Positions 17,763 to 29,667 of a DNA stretch of 64,000 bases are shown one piece after another. Source of the DNA: Verrucomicrobiaceae bacterium. Lineage in GTDB: Bacteria; Verrucomicrobiota; Verrucomicrobiia; Verrucomicrobiales; Akkermansiaceae. The notes below the pieces were generated by a model. The model saw only the letters and a list, made by a program, of their open reading frames with translations. It did no database searches and was not told the origin of the DNA. Within the stretch, counting starts at the first letter, position 1, and each line of letters starts with the position of its first letter. Both the position numbers and the translations under genes were made by a program. The stretch spans positions 1 to 64,000 of the forward strand of contig JAIYDP010000384.1 of assembly GCA_027487435.1 (NCBI GenBank). The letters are read 5' to 3'.

Positions 17763-20700
17763 CTAGTCATTCTTCGAGACCGAGATGGGATTGGTTGTCA
17801 TAGCGAGTTCCACAGCAGAAAATTTTTCGGCAAGCTCGTGCATGGCTTGTTCAAGTGCGTGGGATGTTTCGGCCTTGGCCAATAGTTCGATTTGCAAGGC
17901 TGCGTCGCGCAGTTGTTCTGCGGACATGGCGGAGGCAACACCCTTGATGGTGTGTGCTTCACGGGCAATACCTGCCATATCCCCCGCGGTGAAGTTGAGC
18001 TTGAGAGCCTCAATCAAACTGGGTGTCTCCAGCAGAAATTCTTCGATAATTTCCTGTGCCAAATCTTCATCCTGCATCATCCGGTTCAGCATTTCTTCTC
18101 GATCCCAGATGGGCATTGGCCGTGAATTGTCTTCTGCGTCGTTTGCTCTTGTTTCGGTAGGCGGGAGATCGAGACCATCGGTCGTGGAGTTCAACCATTT
18201 CTCCAGCATCTCCGCTAAGATTTTTGGCGATACCGGCTTGGAAATATGGTCGTTCATCCCGGCATCGAAGCATTTGATTTTGTCACTTTGCATCGCATGT
18301 GCAGTCATGGCGAGAATCGGGATTGTCCGATTTTCGAGGATCTTGCATGAGTGGCGAATTTCCATCGTGGCTTCGATTCCGCCCATGACTGGCATTTGCA
18401 AATCCATCAACACGAGGTCGAAAAGCGAGGCATCAAGCGCTTCAAGAGCCTCGCGTCCATTGAGCACGGTTATTGCAGAAATGCCCATTTTTTTCAACAT
18501 TCCCACAGCCACTTGCTGATTGGTGAGATTGTCTTCTGCTAGCAAGATTCGTAGATTTCGTGAGGAAAAATCTGGCAGACGCAGCTTGTTTTTCTCATGA
18601 ACTGGAACCGAAGGCGAAGGAGAGATTCTTCCCAAGATTTGATGGAGAATTTTTCGCAAGTGTTGGCTTTGAACAGGTGTAGTCGTATATGCAGCAATAC
18701 CAAGACCGCGCAAACGGTCTGCGTCATCGGAATTATCGACAGGTGACAGCAATATGACCTCGATTCTAGCGAGCGAAGGTTGTGCCTTGACCCTTTGGCA
18801 AAATTCCTCGCCGTCCATGGAAGGCATGTATCTATCGACGATGACAAAATCAAAAGGCATATTCTCGGCAACAGATCTCTCTAACGCCACAAGTCCAGCA
18901 TCTGCATCGTTGACGGCTTGTGCTTGAACTTGCCAAGAATCCAGTAATTTCAATAGCGTTTCGCCATTCGTTGCATTGCCATCGACAATCAAAGCACGCA
19001 GTCCAGCGAGATCGTAGGCATGATCTTCAATTTGCTCGATTTCTGTAGGTAGGATCCCGAACTGCGCGGTGAACCAGAATTCGGAACCTATTCCGAGTTC
19101 GCTTTCTACACCGATGGTTCCGCGCATCATTTCGGCAAGCTGCTTCGATATAGCTAAGCCAAGACCTGTGCCGCCGTATTGACGAGTATTGGAGGCATCC
19201 ACTTGGGTAAACTGGTGAAATAGCGAGTCGATTTTATCTTGCGGAATCCCAATGCCCGTATCTTTGACCTTAAACCGTAGTTGGCAAAGGGATGGATCTT
19301 CGCTTGGGGTGTTTTTTTCCCGTGTTACTACGATGGAGATATTTCCTTGATGGGTAAATTTGATCGCATTTCCTAGCAGGTTGGTGAGGATTTGTCGGAG
19401 ACGACCGGCATCACCTAACAAGTTTGTGGGAACATCGCTGCTGATCTGGCTGAAAAGTTCGATGCTTTTTTCATGGCCGCGTGGAGCCATGGCATCGGTA
19501 AGTTCGTCTAACAGGCTGCCTAAGGAAAAAGGTTCGGATACGAGGTCGAGCTTGCCAGCTTCGATTTTTGAGAAATCGAGAATATCATCGATGATCGAAA
19601 GCAGAGAATCAGCACTGCCTTTCACAAGTTCAGCGTAATGGCGTTGTTCCTTGGCGAGAGGTGTATCTAACAGTAGCCCGGTCATGCCGATGATGCCATT
19701 CATGGGCGTGCGGATTTCGTGGCTCATGTTCGCTAAGAACTCGCTCTTTGCAATGTTGGCCATCTCCGCGCGGGTGGCGAGTTCTTTCGTTTGTGCCGTG
19801 GCACGTTCAAGCTGTAAATAGGACTCTGCCAAGTTGCTTTGCTGTGCCATGATGCCTGCATCGGTGCGCCGTAAGGTGATGAAGAGGAGCGCCAGCATGA
19901 TGATAAAAATCATCACGCCAAAGGTGCTACCAAGAGTGACATCCCGAGAAAGATCCGCCTTGAGGTCGGTGATGTCGTTCAAGATTAGCATACTGCCGAT
20001 CTCACTATCCGATGCATCAGTGAAGGGTTCGACATGGGTTTGATAACTACGTCCTTCCACAGTGATCGGCTTGCGGGAAAGTTGCTGGAAGAATGCTGCG
20101 GTGCTTTGTTCCTTGGGGAAATCCGTAAAAGCGGTGGGTAAAATGCTTTTGCTGGAATAAATCATCACCGTGTCAGGGAGGCGATCCCAGTGAACTTGGC
20201 GGTTGCGCAATTCAAAGTTTTTTTCCAAATCGGTGCGCTTAAGTCGATTTTTATTGATAAATATAGCGAAATCGACTTTGGGATTTTGCTTGTGGATAAA
20301 ATCCAGATTGTTCTCCACATTGTTCTTCACTTGGGCATATCCCGTGACTTTTTTACCTTCGAATATTGGCGCAACCACAGTGAGTTGAACGACTCCTATG
20401 TTGTCCAATTCGATGCCACATCGAAGCTCTTGCGCATGTATTGCATCGCGTGACGTATATGTTTTCACCGTGTCGCCATACCTTTCAGGCTTGTGCATGC
20501 GCGCTATGCACTTGCGCTGGGGATCCATGAATAAGAGTTGATGGATTTTTTTTTCGTTCCACAAATCTCGATACAAAAGTTGCCAACGAGAAAGGAGCTG
20601 ATCGCGATCTCCAGCAGCTACTGCTTTTCGCGTTTCTTCATCTTTTGTCATAAGCTGGAGAATCATCGACAAGCCATCACTTTGTAATATGAGGGAATTT

Positions 20701-21554
20701 TGATATTGTTCTACGACCGATTTGCTTGTTCCAGAGGTTTTTTGATCAAGGAACGCGTGATATTGAGAATGCAACAAATAGCCGAAAATCGAAAAAATTG
20801 CCAAAAGAAAGACAGTGAGAAGTGGCAAAAACTTTCGCAATATCGGCTTTACGGTGACTTTAGCGCGACCTCTCGCAATGATGATTGCGAGTAAGCCTAT
20901 GGTAAAAGCAAAAATGAAAGCGGCGGGAAAAGCGATATCTTCAGCTACAGTCCATCTCCACTGAGATGCATCGCGATCAATCCCTAGTATGGCAATGGCA
21001 CGACTCGAACTTGGAGCAAAGATCGGCACTGAAGCTGAGATCCATGTTCCCCAGTCATCCTTCAAGGGGCCTTCGATCAATCCCGTTTTTGTGTCACTGG
21101 CTCGCGTAAACAGAGTGCTTGATTCATCGTAGTTTGACCCAGGAGGACTATAATCTTCAGAAAACTTAGGTTCGCTATCGAGAAAGAAGAAAGCAGAGCC
21201 ATCCTCACGCGAACCAAGAAGATAGACGAATCGGAACGTTGGCTCTGCTTCGCGTATGGCAATAAACTGCTCTTTGAGTTTTCGATAGTGCTCGGTAGTT
21301 AGATCGTCGGCGTTCCCTGCGAGTTTTACGATCTCGTTGGTGTCCACCGATGCAGCAATAATGCGTGCTTCTTCAAGGAATCGGGTTCGTTTTTTGCGAT
21401 CCGCATGTTCAAAAAGTGCCCATATACCTAGAATGCAAACGATGATCGCGGCTAGGGTAGTCGCTATTTTGTAAGCAAGGGGGCTCGATAGCGCATTGCG
21501 CCATGCCCGTTGCGCTTCCTTTGACACCTCATGATGATCTTTGCTTTTGTCCAT
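17763..21554 (-). CDS. Hybrid sensor histidine kinase with two receivers and Hpt
   Basis: This is a 1263-residue membrane sensor for a multi-step phosphorelay. The N-terminus has one transmembrane helix ([19 protein letters not shown]), an extracytoplasmic sensor region, two more helices, a second large extracytoplasmic region and a fourth helix ([17 protein letters not shown]). HisKA follows with [15 protein letters not shown] near residue 611. The ATPase domain has DTGIGIP and [10 protein letters not shown]. Receiver 1 has the acceptor in DRYMPSMDG near 905, receiver 2 in DLQMPVMGG near 1051, and a C-terminal Hpt has HTIKG near 1199. Receiver 1 has TPV in place of the usual KPV, so its activation lysine is absent. 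The track start is 21650; ATG 21554 ([10 protein letters not shown]) is preferred. No cognate regulator is adjacent. Confidence 0.9.
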   Translation of the reverse strand: MDKSKDHHEVSKEAQRAWRNALSSPLAYKIATTLAAIIVCILGIWALFEHADRKKRTRFLEEARIIAASVDTNEIVKLAGNADDLTTEHYRKLKEQFIAIREAEPTFRFVYLLGSREDGSAFFFLDSEPKFSEDYSPPGSNYDESSTLFTRASDTKTGLIEGPLKDDWGTWISASVPIFAPSSSRAIAILGIDRDASQWRWTVAEDIAFPAAFIFAFTIGLLAIIIARGRAKVTVKPILRKFLPLLTVFLLAIFSIFGYLLHSQYHAFLDQKTSGTSKSVVEQYQNSLILQSDGLSMILQLMTKDEETRKAVAAGDRDQLLSRWQLLYRDLWNEKKIHQLLFMDPQRKCIARMHKPERYGDTVKTYTSRDAIHAQELRCGIELDNIGVVQLTVVAPIFEGKKVTGYAQVKNNVENNLDFIHKQNPKVDFAIFINKNRLKRTDLEKNFELRNRQVHWDRLPDTVMIYSSKSILPTAFTDFPKEQSTAAFFQQLSRKPITVEGRSYQTHVEPFTDASDSEIGSMLILNDITDLKADLSRDVTLGSTFGVMIFIIMLALLFITLRRTDAGIMAQQSNLAESYLQLERATAQTKELATRAEMANIAKSEFLANMSHEIRTPMNGIIGMTGLLLDTPLAKEQRHYAELVKGSADSLLSIIDDILDFSKIEAGKLDLVSEPFSLGSLLDELTDAMAPRGHEKSIELFSQISSDVPTNLLGDAGRLRQILTNLLGNAIKFTHQGNISIVVTREKNTPSEDPSLCQLRFKVKDTGIGIPQDKIDSLFHQFTQVDASNTRQYGGTGLGLAISKQLAEMMRGTIGVESELGIGSEFWFTAQFGILPTEIEQIEDHAYDLAGLRALIVDGNATNGETLLKLLDSWQVQAQAVNDADAGLVALERSVAENMPFDFVIVDRYMPSMDGEEFCQRVKAQPSLARIEVILLSPVDNSDDADRLRGLGIAAYTTTPVQSQHLRKILHQILGRISPSPSVPVHEKNKLRLPDFSSRNLRILLAEDNLTNQQVAVGMLKKMGISAITVLNGREALEALDASLFDLVLMDLQMPVMGGIEATMEIRHSCKILENRTIPILAMTAHAMQSDKIKCFDAGMNDHISKPVSPKILAEMLEKWLNSTTDGLDLPPTETRANDAEDNSRPMPIWDREEMLNRMMQDEDLAQEIIEEFLLETPSLIEALKLNFTAGDMAGIAREAHTIKGVASAMSAEQLRDAALQIELLAKAETSHALEQAMHELAEKFSAVELAMTTNPISVSKND

Positions 21555-21686
21555 GTCGCAGTTTGACAACGGATAGCTTATAGAATACTTCCCCGAAATA
21601 TGGAGACAAATTTCCGCATTTTTCCATTTTTTTGCCGTTTTACCTCTCATTTGACAATTGTGTCAGAGAAAATCGTGTTTTCATGA

Positions 21687-23021
<1,335 letters not shown>

Positions 23022-23048
23022 GAATCTGCCACAGCGCCTATTCCTCGA

Positions 23049-23081
23049 AAAAAAACCGTCACCTCACCGTGGCGGTTTTTT
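23049..23081 (+). terminator. Rho-independent terminator after eno
   Basis: A 7-bp GC-rich stem (CCGTCAC/GTGGCGG, one G-T pair) has a 6-nt loop, a preceding A-run and a following run of six T. It sits 28 bp after the eno stop. The A-run on the other side could extend the stem with the T-run. Confidence 0.9.
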
Positions 23082-23152
23082 GCTACATTCGTGCAATACC
23101 TCAGAAACAGAAGTTGCCAAAGTTCGCCGTTTATGACAAACAATCTTCGCAC

Positions 23153-25090
23153 ATGAACACTTTTGATGGATCGCTCGATGTCGCTGTAACGGAAGGGAAA
23201 TTGCTACCGAATGCGCGGAAAAATATTCAAAACTTTCTCCACGGCGCCTCGTCGGATCTAGCATCGCGGGTGATCGCAGAATTGGTCGATCGCGAAGAAT
23301 GGGCGGAAATCAACGATCGCTTCTTTAAGACGCTCGCCTTCGGCACCGGCGGCTTGCGCGGACGAACCATTGGGCGAGTGATTACCAGTGTGGAGCAGGG
23401 GAGTGGCGGTCCGAATGGTCGCCCGCAACATCCATGCGTTGGCACCGCTACGATGAATTTTTTCAATCTCAGCCGCGCAGTTCGTGGACTCATCGCTTAC
23501 GCGAAACAACACGTCGGCAGCGAGCGCAAGCCGCGCATCGTCTTCGCTCACGATACCCGACATTTCTCGCGCGATTTCGCCGAGTTCTGCGCGCGCGTCG
23601 CTACGGAACTCGGTTGCGATGCTTGGCTCTTTGAAGGCGCTCGCAGCACGCCGCAGTTGTCGTTTTCGATTCGTGAATTGAATGCCGACGCCGGTGTCGT
23701 GCTGACCGCATCCCACAATCCTGCGCACGACAATGGCTTCAAGGCCTACTTCAATGACGGCGGACAAATTGTGGAACCTCACGCCACCAACATCATCGCC
23801 GAGGTGAATGTGTTAGATTCGGAAATTTACCAAGCTCTGCCTGCGGAGCAACACGGCACACTCCACATGATGGGCCAGGAAATGGACCAGCGCTACTGCG
23901 ATAAATTGCGCTCGTTGCTGATGCGGCCCGAACTTTTGCAGGGCGCTAAAGCCAAGGTTGTTTTCACCAATCTTCATGGAACGGGTGGAACCATCGTTGT
24001 GCCGATGATGCGTGCCTTGGGATTTGATGTCGTGACGGTTCCTGAACAAGACATTCAGGACGGTCGATTCCCCACCGTGGATTCGCCGAATCCCGAGAAT
24101 GCTCCTGCCTTGCGCATGGCCATCGAGCTGGCGGAAAAAACCGCCGCAGACATCGTCATCGGCACCGATCCCGATAGCGACCGCATGGGCGTCGCTGCTC
24201 GTAATGCGGCTGGCGAAATGGTTTTGCTCAGTGGCAACCAAATCGGCTCCTTGATGGCATGGTATCGAGTGAAAACTGCGTTTGAAATCGGCTGGGTGAC
24301 AGATGCCACACGCTCCCGTGCGGTTTTGATCAAAACCTACGTGACCACCGAGTTGCAGCGTGCCATCGCGGATCACTTCGGCATTCGCACCGTGGATACA
24401 CTCACGGGCTTCAAGTACATTGCCGAAAAACTTCGCAAGTATGAGGAAACCATTCCCGCCGAAAAAATTTCTGCCCATTCCGCTGCGGGGTATCGATCCC
24501 TGACCGAGGAACAGACGCGCAGCTTGCGACTGGAGTATTCCCGCTTCTTTATTTTCGGTGGCGAAGAAAGCTACGGCTATCTCGGCTGCGACTTCGTTCG
24601 CGATAAGGATGCGAATGGCTCTGCGGTGATGTTTGCCGAGGTCGCGGCGTATGCGCGCAGCCAAGGTCTGACTTTGCCCGATTTGTTAGATCAAATTTAC
24701 GCCCAGTTTGGCTACTACCTCGAGCATGGGAAATCGCTAGTGATGGAAGGCGCCGATGGTGCGGCCCGCATCGCCGCGCTTGCCGCATCCTACGGCGACA
24801 ATCCGCCGGAAGAAGTCGATGGCTCCGCCGTAGTGCGGGTGCGCGATTTCTCGAAGCAGGATTTGTTCGACGATGAAGGCGACGCCATCCCGAAAGAAAA
24901 GATGCTCTTTGTCGAACTGGCCGACGGTCGGAAATTTGCGGTTCGTCCCAGCGGCACCGAGCCGAAAATCAAGTTCTACCTCTTTGGCAGCGGCGCACCG
25001 GGTGTGGCTCTGGAGCAAACCAAAGCCGATGTGACATCTCGCTTGGAATCCTTATGGAAATGGATCGAAGCTGACGCCAAAGCGCGATGA
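23153..25090 (+). CDS. Phosphoglucomutase/phosphomannomutase family enzyme
   Basis: This is an alpha-D-phosphohexomutase with all four domains. It has the active-site phosphoserine loop TASHNPAHDNG, the metal-binding loop GTDPDSDRMG, the sugar-binding loop GGEESYGYLG, and the phosphate-binding loop RPSGTEPKIKFYLFG near the C-terminus. The 645 residues are longer than the typical roughly 460-residue enzymes and match the large phosphosugar mutase subgroup (PgcA-like) with N-terminal AFGTGGLRG. ATG 23153 (MNTFDGSLDV) is preferred over the track start 23069, which lies inside the eno terminator. It probably interconverts hexose 1- and 6-phosphates. Confidence 0.92.
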   Translation: MNTFDGSLDVAVTEGKLLPNARKNIQNFLHGASSDLASRVIAELVDREEWAEINDRFFKTLAFGTGGLRGRTIGRVITSVEQGSGGPNGRPQHPCVGTATMNFFNLSRAVRGLIAYAKQHVGSERKPRIVFAHDTRHFSRDFAEFCARVATELGCDAWLFEGARSTPQLSFSIRELNADAGVVLTASHNPAHDNGFKAYFNDGGQIVEPHATNIIAEVNVLDSEIYQALPAEQHGTLHMMGQEMDQRYCDKLRSLLMRPELLQGAKAKVVFTNLHGTGGTIVVPMMRALGFDVVTVPEQDIQDGRFPTVDSPNPENAPALRMAIELAEKTAADIVIGTDPDSDRMGVAARNAAGEMVLLSGNQIGSLMAWYRVKTAFEIGWVTDATRSRAVLIKTYVTTELQRAIADHFGIRTVDTLTGFKYIAEKLRKYEETIPAEKISAHSAAGYRSLTEEQTRSLRLEYSRFFIFGGEESYGYLGCDFVRDKDANGSAVMFAEVAAYARSQGLTLPDLLDQIYAQFGYYLEHGKSLVMEGADGAARIAALAASYGDNPPEEVDGSAVVRVRDFSKQDLFDDEGDAIPKEKMLFVELADGRKFAVRPSGTEPKIKFYLFGSGAPGVALEQTKADVTSRLESLWKWIEADAKAR

Positions 25091-25107
25091 TTCAGGCCTC
25101 GTAGTTT

Positions 25108-25887
25108 ATGCCGATATTCCAACGATACATCGGCATTGACTATTCTGGTGCGGCAACGGCGAATCACAGTTTGAAAGGACTTCGTGTCTATTCCGCGGCA
25201 GATGGTGCGTTGCCGAAAGAAATTCTTCCACCGCTAAGGAGTAAGAAGTACTGGACTCGACGAGGTATCGCGGAGTGGCTCGTGGGCGTGCTTCTTGACG
25301 GCATACCGACCTTTGTCGGCATCGATCATGCGTTTTCGTTTCCGTTGCAGTATTTTCAGGAGCATCGGTTGTCGTCTCATTGGTATGATTTTCTCGATGA
25401 TTTTCAAGCACACTGGCCTACGGATCTCGACAACATTTCTGTGGAAAACATTCGGCAGGGAGTTGTAGGCAACGCCGCACAGCGCATGGGAAATGCTCGT
25501 TGGCGACGACTTACCGAAGAACGCTGCCGCGCGAAATCGGTGTTTCATTTTGATGTGCAAGGCAGCGTTGCAAAATCGACACATAGCGGCTTGCCATGGC
25601 TGCGCTACTTGCATCAACAACTGGGTGAGCGGATTCATTTCTGGCCGTTCGATGGCTGGAAACCGCCGCGTAGTAGCTCAGTGATTGCCGAAGTTTATCC
25701 CGCATTGAGCAACAAAACCTTTCCTCGCGATGATCGCAGTCCCGACCAGCACGATGCCTACAGCGTTGCTCGTTGGTTGCAAGAGTCAGACGATGCCGAT
25801 GAACTCGAAGCGCATTTTTCGCCATCGCTGAGCGACGAAGAACGAATCAGGTGCCATCGCGAAGGATGGATTTTCGGTGTTTGTTAG
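25108..25887 (+). CDS. DUF429-like protein (predicted RNase H-fold)
   Basis: This 259-residue soluble protein begins with a strand and acidic motif (YIGIDYSGAA). A second acidic strand follows (TFVGIDHAFSFP), then VIAEVYPAL and a late acidic helix (RSPDQHDAYSVARWL). This arrangement of aspartates and glutamates is typical of DUF429 proteins, which are predicted to adopt an RNase H-like fold with metal-binding acids. It lies 17 bp after the phosphosugar mutase, in the same direction, so it is likely cotranscribed. The biochemical function is unknown. Confidence 0.6.
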   Translation: MPIFQRYIGIDYSGAATANHSLKGLRVYSAADGALPKEILPPLRSKKYWTRRGIAEWLVGVLLDGIPTFVGIDHAFSFPLQYFQEHRLSSHWYDFLDDFQAHWPTDLDNISVENIRQGVVGNAAQRMGNARWRRLTEERCRAKSVFHFDVQGSVAKSTHSGLPWLRYLHQQLGERIHFWPFDGWKPPRSSSVIAEVYPALSNKTFPRDDRSPDQHDAYSVARWLQESDDADELEAHFSPSLSDEERIRCHREGWIFGVC

Positions 25888-25981
25888 ATGTGGTCATGAT
25901 TTCGACTACTGCCTGACGGCAAAGATGCAGAATCGCCACTTGTCGCAAGTCTCTTGAGCGGGTAGTTTGCGGAGCGAAGTG

Positions 25982-27118
25982 ATGGGAAAGATGGAACATG
26001 TCCGTATGGTAGGCACGGGGGCCTTGTCGGCGATGGGTGAGGATGCCGCCGCGCATCGTCGCTCCATGGATGCGGGGCGTTGTGCGTTTCAGCCGATCGG
26101 AAATTTGGTGCCGTTTTCTCGTCCTGACCTTCTTGCCTCGTGGATTGAGGATCGAGGGCTTTTGCGGCATCGCAAGTGGTCGCCAACGGCGATGGCGGCA
26201 TTGCATGTGGCGAGACAAGCAGTTCACAACGCGGGCTGGACTCGTGCCGACTGTGCGGATGCGGTGCTGATGTTTGGGACATCGCGCGGCGGTGCGGCAG
26301 GTTGGCTAGAACCATGGCCGGAGCGCCGTGGTTTTCCTTTGATGGCCGCTAGCAATGCCATGCATGGCGAGGGTGCTGCGGCGGTATCGATCGAGCTTGG
26401 CATCAAAGGCGCGTATCAAGTCATTTCTACGGGCTGTTCCGCAGGAGTGGATGCCCTTGGCATGGCGATGATGCATTTGCAGGCAGAAGTGGCCAAAAAA
26501 GCCTTGGTGGTAGCGGCAGATTTGCCCTTGGTGGGTGCTTTGCTAGATAGCTATGAGGCGACAGGAATCCTATCCAAGGATGGCACCAATGATCCGTTTC
26601 ACCAGCAAACGACAGGGATTTTCCCAGCGGAGGCAGCAGCGGCGATCGCGCTAGAAATGGGCGAGGGGGAGGGGGTGTCGATGTGTGGTTATCTCGCGAA
26701 CTCGGATGCGGCAGATCCTCTCGGGCTAAGCTTTGCCTCGGGACAATTGGTGGCGCTGATGCGAAATGCGTTGCAAAAATTCGGACAGCCCGCAGCGATT
26801 TGCCCGCATGCGACAGGCACGGCAGCCCACGCGATAGCGGAGGCTCGTTGTTTGCACGAGGTGTTTGTCGGCCAGGAAAAGCCGAGTTTGCATTTGCTCA
26901 AACCGTATCTAGGGCACGGGATCGGTGCTGGATCATTGTTAGAAACGGTGGTGCTTGCGGAATATTTGAAAGAAGGCCTGATGCCACAAAACCTGCCAAA
27001 AAAAGCAGCACCGAGTGGATTTTCGATGCCGGAAGTAGCGACTGCAGTTCAAGGCACAATCTGGAAAATCGCCGCAAGTCTAGGCGGCCATAATGCGCTG
27101 GTTGTCATGCAAAGGTGA
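25982..27118 (+). CDS. Beta-ketoacyl-ACP synthase-like protein
   Basis: This is a 378-residue thiolase-fold condensing enzyme. It has the nucleophilic cysteine in STGCSAGVDAL, a first catalytic histidine in CPHATGTAAHA, and the second histidine with its preceding lysine in LKPYLGHGIGAG. Catalytic Cys-His-His therefore appears intact, as in FabF-type synthases, though it is shorter than FabF (about 410). The start is ATG 25982 with GGAG 7 nt upstream; the track's TTG start at 25967 is less likely. No acyl carrier protein, reductase or second synthase is adjacent, so its pathway cannot be assigned. Confidence 0.8.
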   Translation: MGKMEHVRMVGTGALSAMGEDAAAHRRSMDAGRCAFQPIGNLVPFSRPDLLASWIEDRGLLRHRKWSPTAMAALHVARQAVHNAGWTRADCADAVLMFGTSRGGAAGWLEPWPERRGFPLMAASNAMHGEGAAAVSIELGIKGAYQVISTGCSAGVDALGMAMMHLQAEVAKKALVVAADLPLVGALLDSYEATGILSKDGTNDPFHQQTTGIFPAEAAAAIALEMGEGEGVSMCGYLANSDAADPLGLSFASGQLVALMRNALQKFGQPAAICPHATGTAAHAIAEARCLHEVFVGQEKPSLHLLKPYLGHGIGAGSLLETVVLAEYLKEGLMPQNLPKKAAPSGFSMPEVATAVQGTIWKIAASLGGHNALVVMQR

Positions 27119-27199
27119 CTCAAATCGATAAGCTTCCCGGGATTTTTGAATATGATATCGTATATTGCAAGAGCTCCCGACCACCAGTCATCGAAAACA

Positions 27200-27274
27200 T
27201 GGTGCGCGCTGCAGGGTTCGAACCTGCGACCCCATCCGTGTGAAGGATGTGCTCTACCACTGAGCTAAGCACGC
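27200..27274 (-). tRNA. tRNA-Val (anticodon CAC)
   Basis: The reverse complement folds as a class I tRNA. The acceptor stem pairs GCGTGCT with AGCGCGC, the anticodon stem CATCC/GGATG encloses loop TTCACAC (anticodon CAC, reading GUG), and the T-arm is GCAGGTTCGAACCTGC. The A discriminator and CCA are encoded. The small ORFs drawn through it are shadows. Confidence 0.96.
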
Positions 27275-27357
27275 TTGCGGGGTGGGGAGTGAAACACTCG
27301 GACTTACGAGTTGGCAAGGAGAAATGTAAAATTTCTCGGATTTATGACGAACGCTTG

Positions 27358-28173
27358 CTACGAGACTTTGCGCGGGCGGGTTGCCATGAGCAGACGCAAT
27401 AGCGCTAAGGGGACAAGGGAGATTCCTGCGGCAGCAAGGCAAACTTGCCATCCAGGATAGACCCGCGCAAGGTTGCGATCCATCGCTTGAATGGCTTCAG
27501 CGACGACTTGCTCTTTGTTGACGTAAAACCACTCGCGCATGTTGGCGGCTATCGGTGTGCCATTTCTTGCTGCGACTTGTCCGAATTCCGTTTTGATCGG
27601 GCCGGGGCAGACAGCAAGCACGTTGATGCCGAATTCTTTGAGTTCGATTTTGAGCGCTTCCGAAAAACTGCTGACATACGCTTTGGTTGCTGCATAAACG
27701 GCAAAGTCGGGAATCGGCAAAATACTAGCCAGCGAGCTGATGTTGATGATTTGGCCACTGCCTGCCGCAATCATTGGTGGCAAAAAGAGATGCGTGAGGT
27801 GGGTCAGGGCTTCCATGTTCAGTCGGATCATCGCTTCCGTTTTTTCCCACGACGATTCATGAAACGTGCCGTAATCGCCCATGCCGGCATTGTTGATCAA
27901 GCCATCGGGCTGCCATCCTTTTTCTTCTAGCGAGGCATGAAGTTGCACACGTGCGGATTCGTTGCAGAGATCCGCTTCGTAACAGCAGACCTCGACGTCA
28001 TGCGTTTGCATCAATGTTGCAGCGAGGGTGGCAAGTCGGTCACCGCGGCGTGCGACGAGTACCATTTTCTTGCAGCGTGCCGCAAGTTGCTTAGCAAATT
28101 CTTCGCCCAACCCCGCAGACGCACCTGTAATCAAAAGACATTCCATTGGTTTCACGGGCGTAGTATCGATCAT
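27358..28173 (-). CDS. Short-chain dehydrogenase/reductase (SDR)
   Basis: This is a 271-residue classical SDR. The NAD(P)-binding loop is TGASAGLGEEFA, followed by VARRGDRL (an arginine after the second strand, suggesting NADPH), the INNAGMGDYG segment, the catalytic serine in INISSLAS, and the YAATKAY tyrosine-lysine pair. PGPIKTEF follows. The C-terminus ends in a hydrophobic helix (VCLAAAGISLVPLALLRLLMA), so it may be membrane-attached, as in the DltE/YqjQ-like subgroup. The substrate is unknown. It is divergent from the sigma-54 regulator gene. Confidence 0.88.
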   Translation of the reverse strand: MIDTTPVKPMECLLITGASAGLGEEFAKQLAARCKKMVLVARRGDRLATLAATLMQTHDVEVCCYEADLCNESARVQLHASLEEKGWQPDGLINNAGMGDYGTFHESSWEKTEAMIRLNMEALTHLTHLFLPPMIAAGSGQIINISSLASILPIPDFAVYAATKAYVSSFSEALKIELKEFGINVLAVCPGPIKTEFGQVAARNGTPIAANMREWFYVNKEQVVAEAIQAMDRNLARVYPGWQVCLAAAGISLVPLALLRLLMATRPRKVS

Positions 28174-28290
28174 GTGACCCGCTCGTCAAGACAAGGTCGG
28201 CATGAAAAAAATGGCTCTGAAACATTCGTGTGACAAAATTAAAGATTTTTCGTGGATTTTTTCCAATCATGTGTAGTCTGTCGCACGCAC

Positions 28291-29658
28291 ATGCCGGATA
28301 GTCTTCTGGAACAAACGATTCTTATCATCGACCCTGAGATTGAATATCTCGATTGGGCTACAAAGCATTTGCAGGCGAAAGGCTTAAATATCCTGCGTTC
28401 CGATAACGCCGACAAGGCCTTGAAGATCTGCAAGAAGACCCAAGTTGACTTGCTGCTAAGTTCTATGGATTTGCAGCCCTTCGATGGCATGGAATTGCTT
28501 AGCCGCATGATGGCAGAAAGTCCCAACACCTTGGTGATTTTGATCGGCGGATTTCCCACGACAGGACAAATCATCGAGGCGACGCAGCGCGGAGCGCATG
28601 ATGTATTGCGCAAGGAGTCCTTGCCGTTTGAATTGCGCTCGGTGGTAGAAAGTGCCTTGCAAACAGCGGAAGATCGACGCAGTGCGGACACCAGTGTTGC
28701 CGTCGGCCCATCGAATGACGGTCGAGTGAAAATCATTGGCGTATCGCGTTCCTTGCAAGATGTGTTTAAAATTGTCGGACGCGTGGCACGCACTGACGCT
28801 CCCGTTTTGGTATCTGGTGAAAGTGGCACTGGCAAAGAATTGATTGCAAAAGCCATTCACGAATATTCGCCGCGTAGAATGAAGGAATTGATTCCTATCA
28901 ATTGCGGCGCGATTCCGGAAAATTTGTTAGAGTCCGAGCTGTTCGGGCATGAAAAAGGTTCGTTTACTGGTGCGATAGCACGTCGGGCAGGACGCTTCGA
29001 ACAGGCAGATGGCGGCACCTTGTTTCTCGATGAAATCGGCGATATGCCCTTGTCGATTCAGGTTAAGCTCTTGCGCGTGCTGCAAGATGGCACCTATTCG
29101 AGAGTTGGTTCCAATGAGACATGCAATAGCGATGTGCGCATCGTGACGGCGACGCACAAAGACCTTGCGGCCGAGGTTTCCGCAGGGCGTTTCCGCGAGG
29201 ATCTCTACTACCGATTGAACGTCGTGGAAGTGAAAATTCCGCCGCTTCGGCACAGGCTTGAAGATATTCCGTTGTTAGCAGAATTTTTCCTTCAGCGGAT
29301 CACACGCAAGAATGGCATGGCTCGAGTTAAGCTATCGCAAGAGGCCATCACCGCTATGCAAATGCATCACTGGCCAGGAAATGTGCGGGAATTGGAAAAT
29401 ACGATTGCGCGCGCCTGTGCTTTGGCGAATTCGCCGATTCTCTTGGCAGCCGACATTCCGCTTGCAGTAGCACCTGTGATGCGAGGCGGTCTCGATGAAA
29501 TTATCGATAAATTGCTCTTGCACGCTCCCTCTGGACAAGTCGTTCCATGGATTCTTTCGCAAGTTACCCAGCGTGCCATGGAAGGCGCGGATCACGACAT
29601 CAAGCAGGTCGCGGCACAACTCGGCATGAAGGCGGAAGAAATCAAACAATACTTATAG
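28291..29658 (+). CDS. Sigma-54-dependent NtrC-family regulator with degenerate receiver
   Basis: This 455-residue regulator has a receiver-like domain, an AAA+ sigma-54-interaction domain and a short C-terminal helix-turn-helix. The AAA+ part has Walker A GESGTGKE, the GAFTGA loop as GSFTGA, Walker [12 protein letters not shown], and the [13 protein letters not shown]-motif. In the receiver, the phospho-acceptor aspartate is replaced ([14 protein letters not shown], serine at the usual D position), although the lysine (VLRKES) remains. It may therefore work without phosphorylation. ATG 28291 is chosen over the track start. No partner kinase is adjacent; upp follows 9 bp downstream. Confidence 0.88.
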   Translation: MPDSLLEQTILIIDPEIEYLDWATKHLQAKGLNILRSDNADKALKICKKTQVDLLLSSMDLQPFDGMELLSRMMAESPNTLVILIGGFPTTGQIIEATQRGAHDVLRKESLPFELRSVVESALQTAEDRRSADTSVAVGPSNDGRVKIIGVSRSLQDVFKIVGRVARTDAPVLVSGESGTGKELIAKAIHEYSPRRMKELIPINCGAIPENLLESELFGHEKGSFTGAIARRAGRFEQADGGTLFLDEIGDMPLSIQVKLLRVLQDGTYSRVGSNETCNSDVRIVTATHKDLAAEVSAGRFREDLYYRLNVVEVKIPPLRHRLEDIPLLAEFFLQRITRKNGMARVKLSQEAITAMQMHHWPGNVRELENTIARACALANSPILLAADIPLAVAPVMRGGLDEIIDKLLLHAPSGQVVPWILSQVTQRAMEGADHDIKQVAAQLGMKAEEIKQYL

Positions 29659-29667
29659 AGTTGAGGT

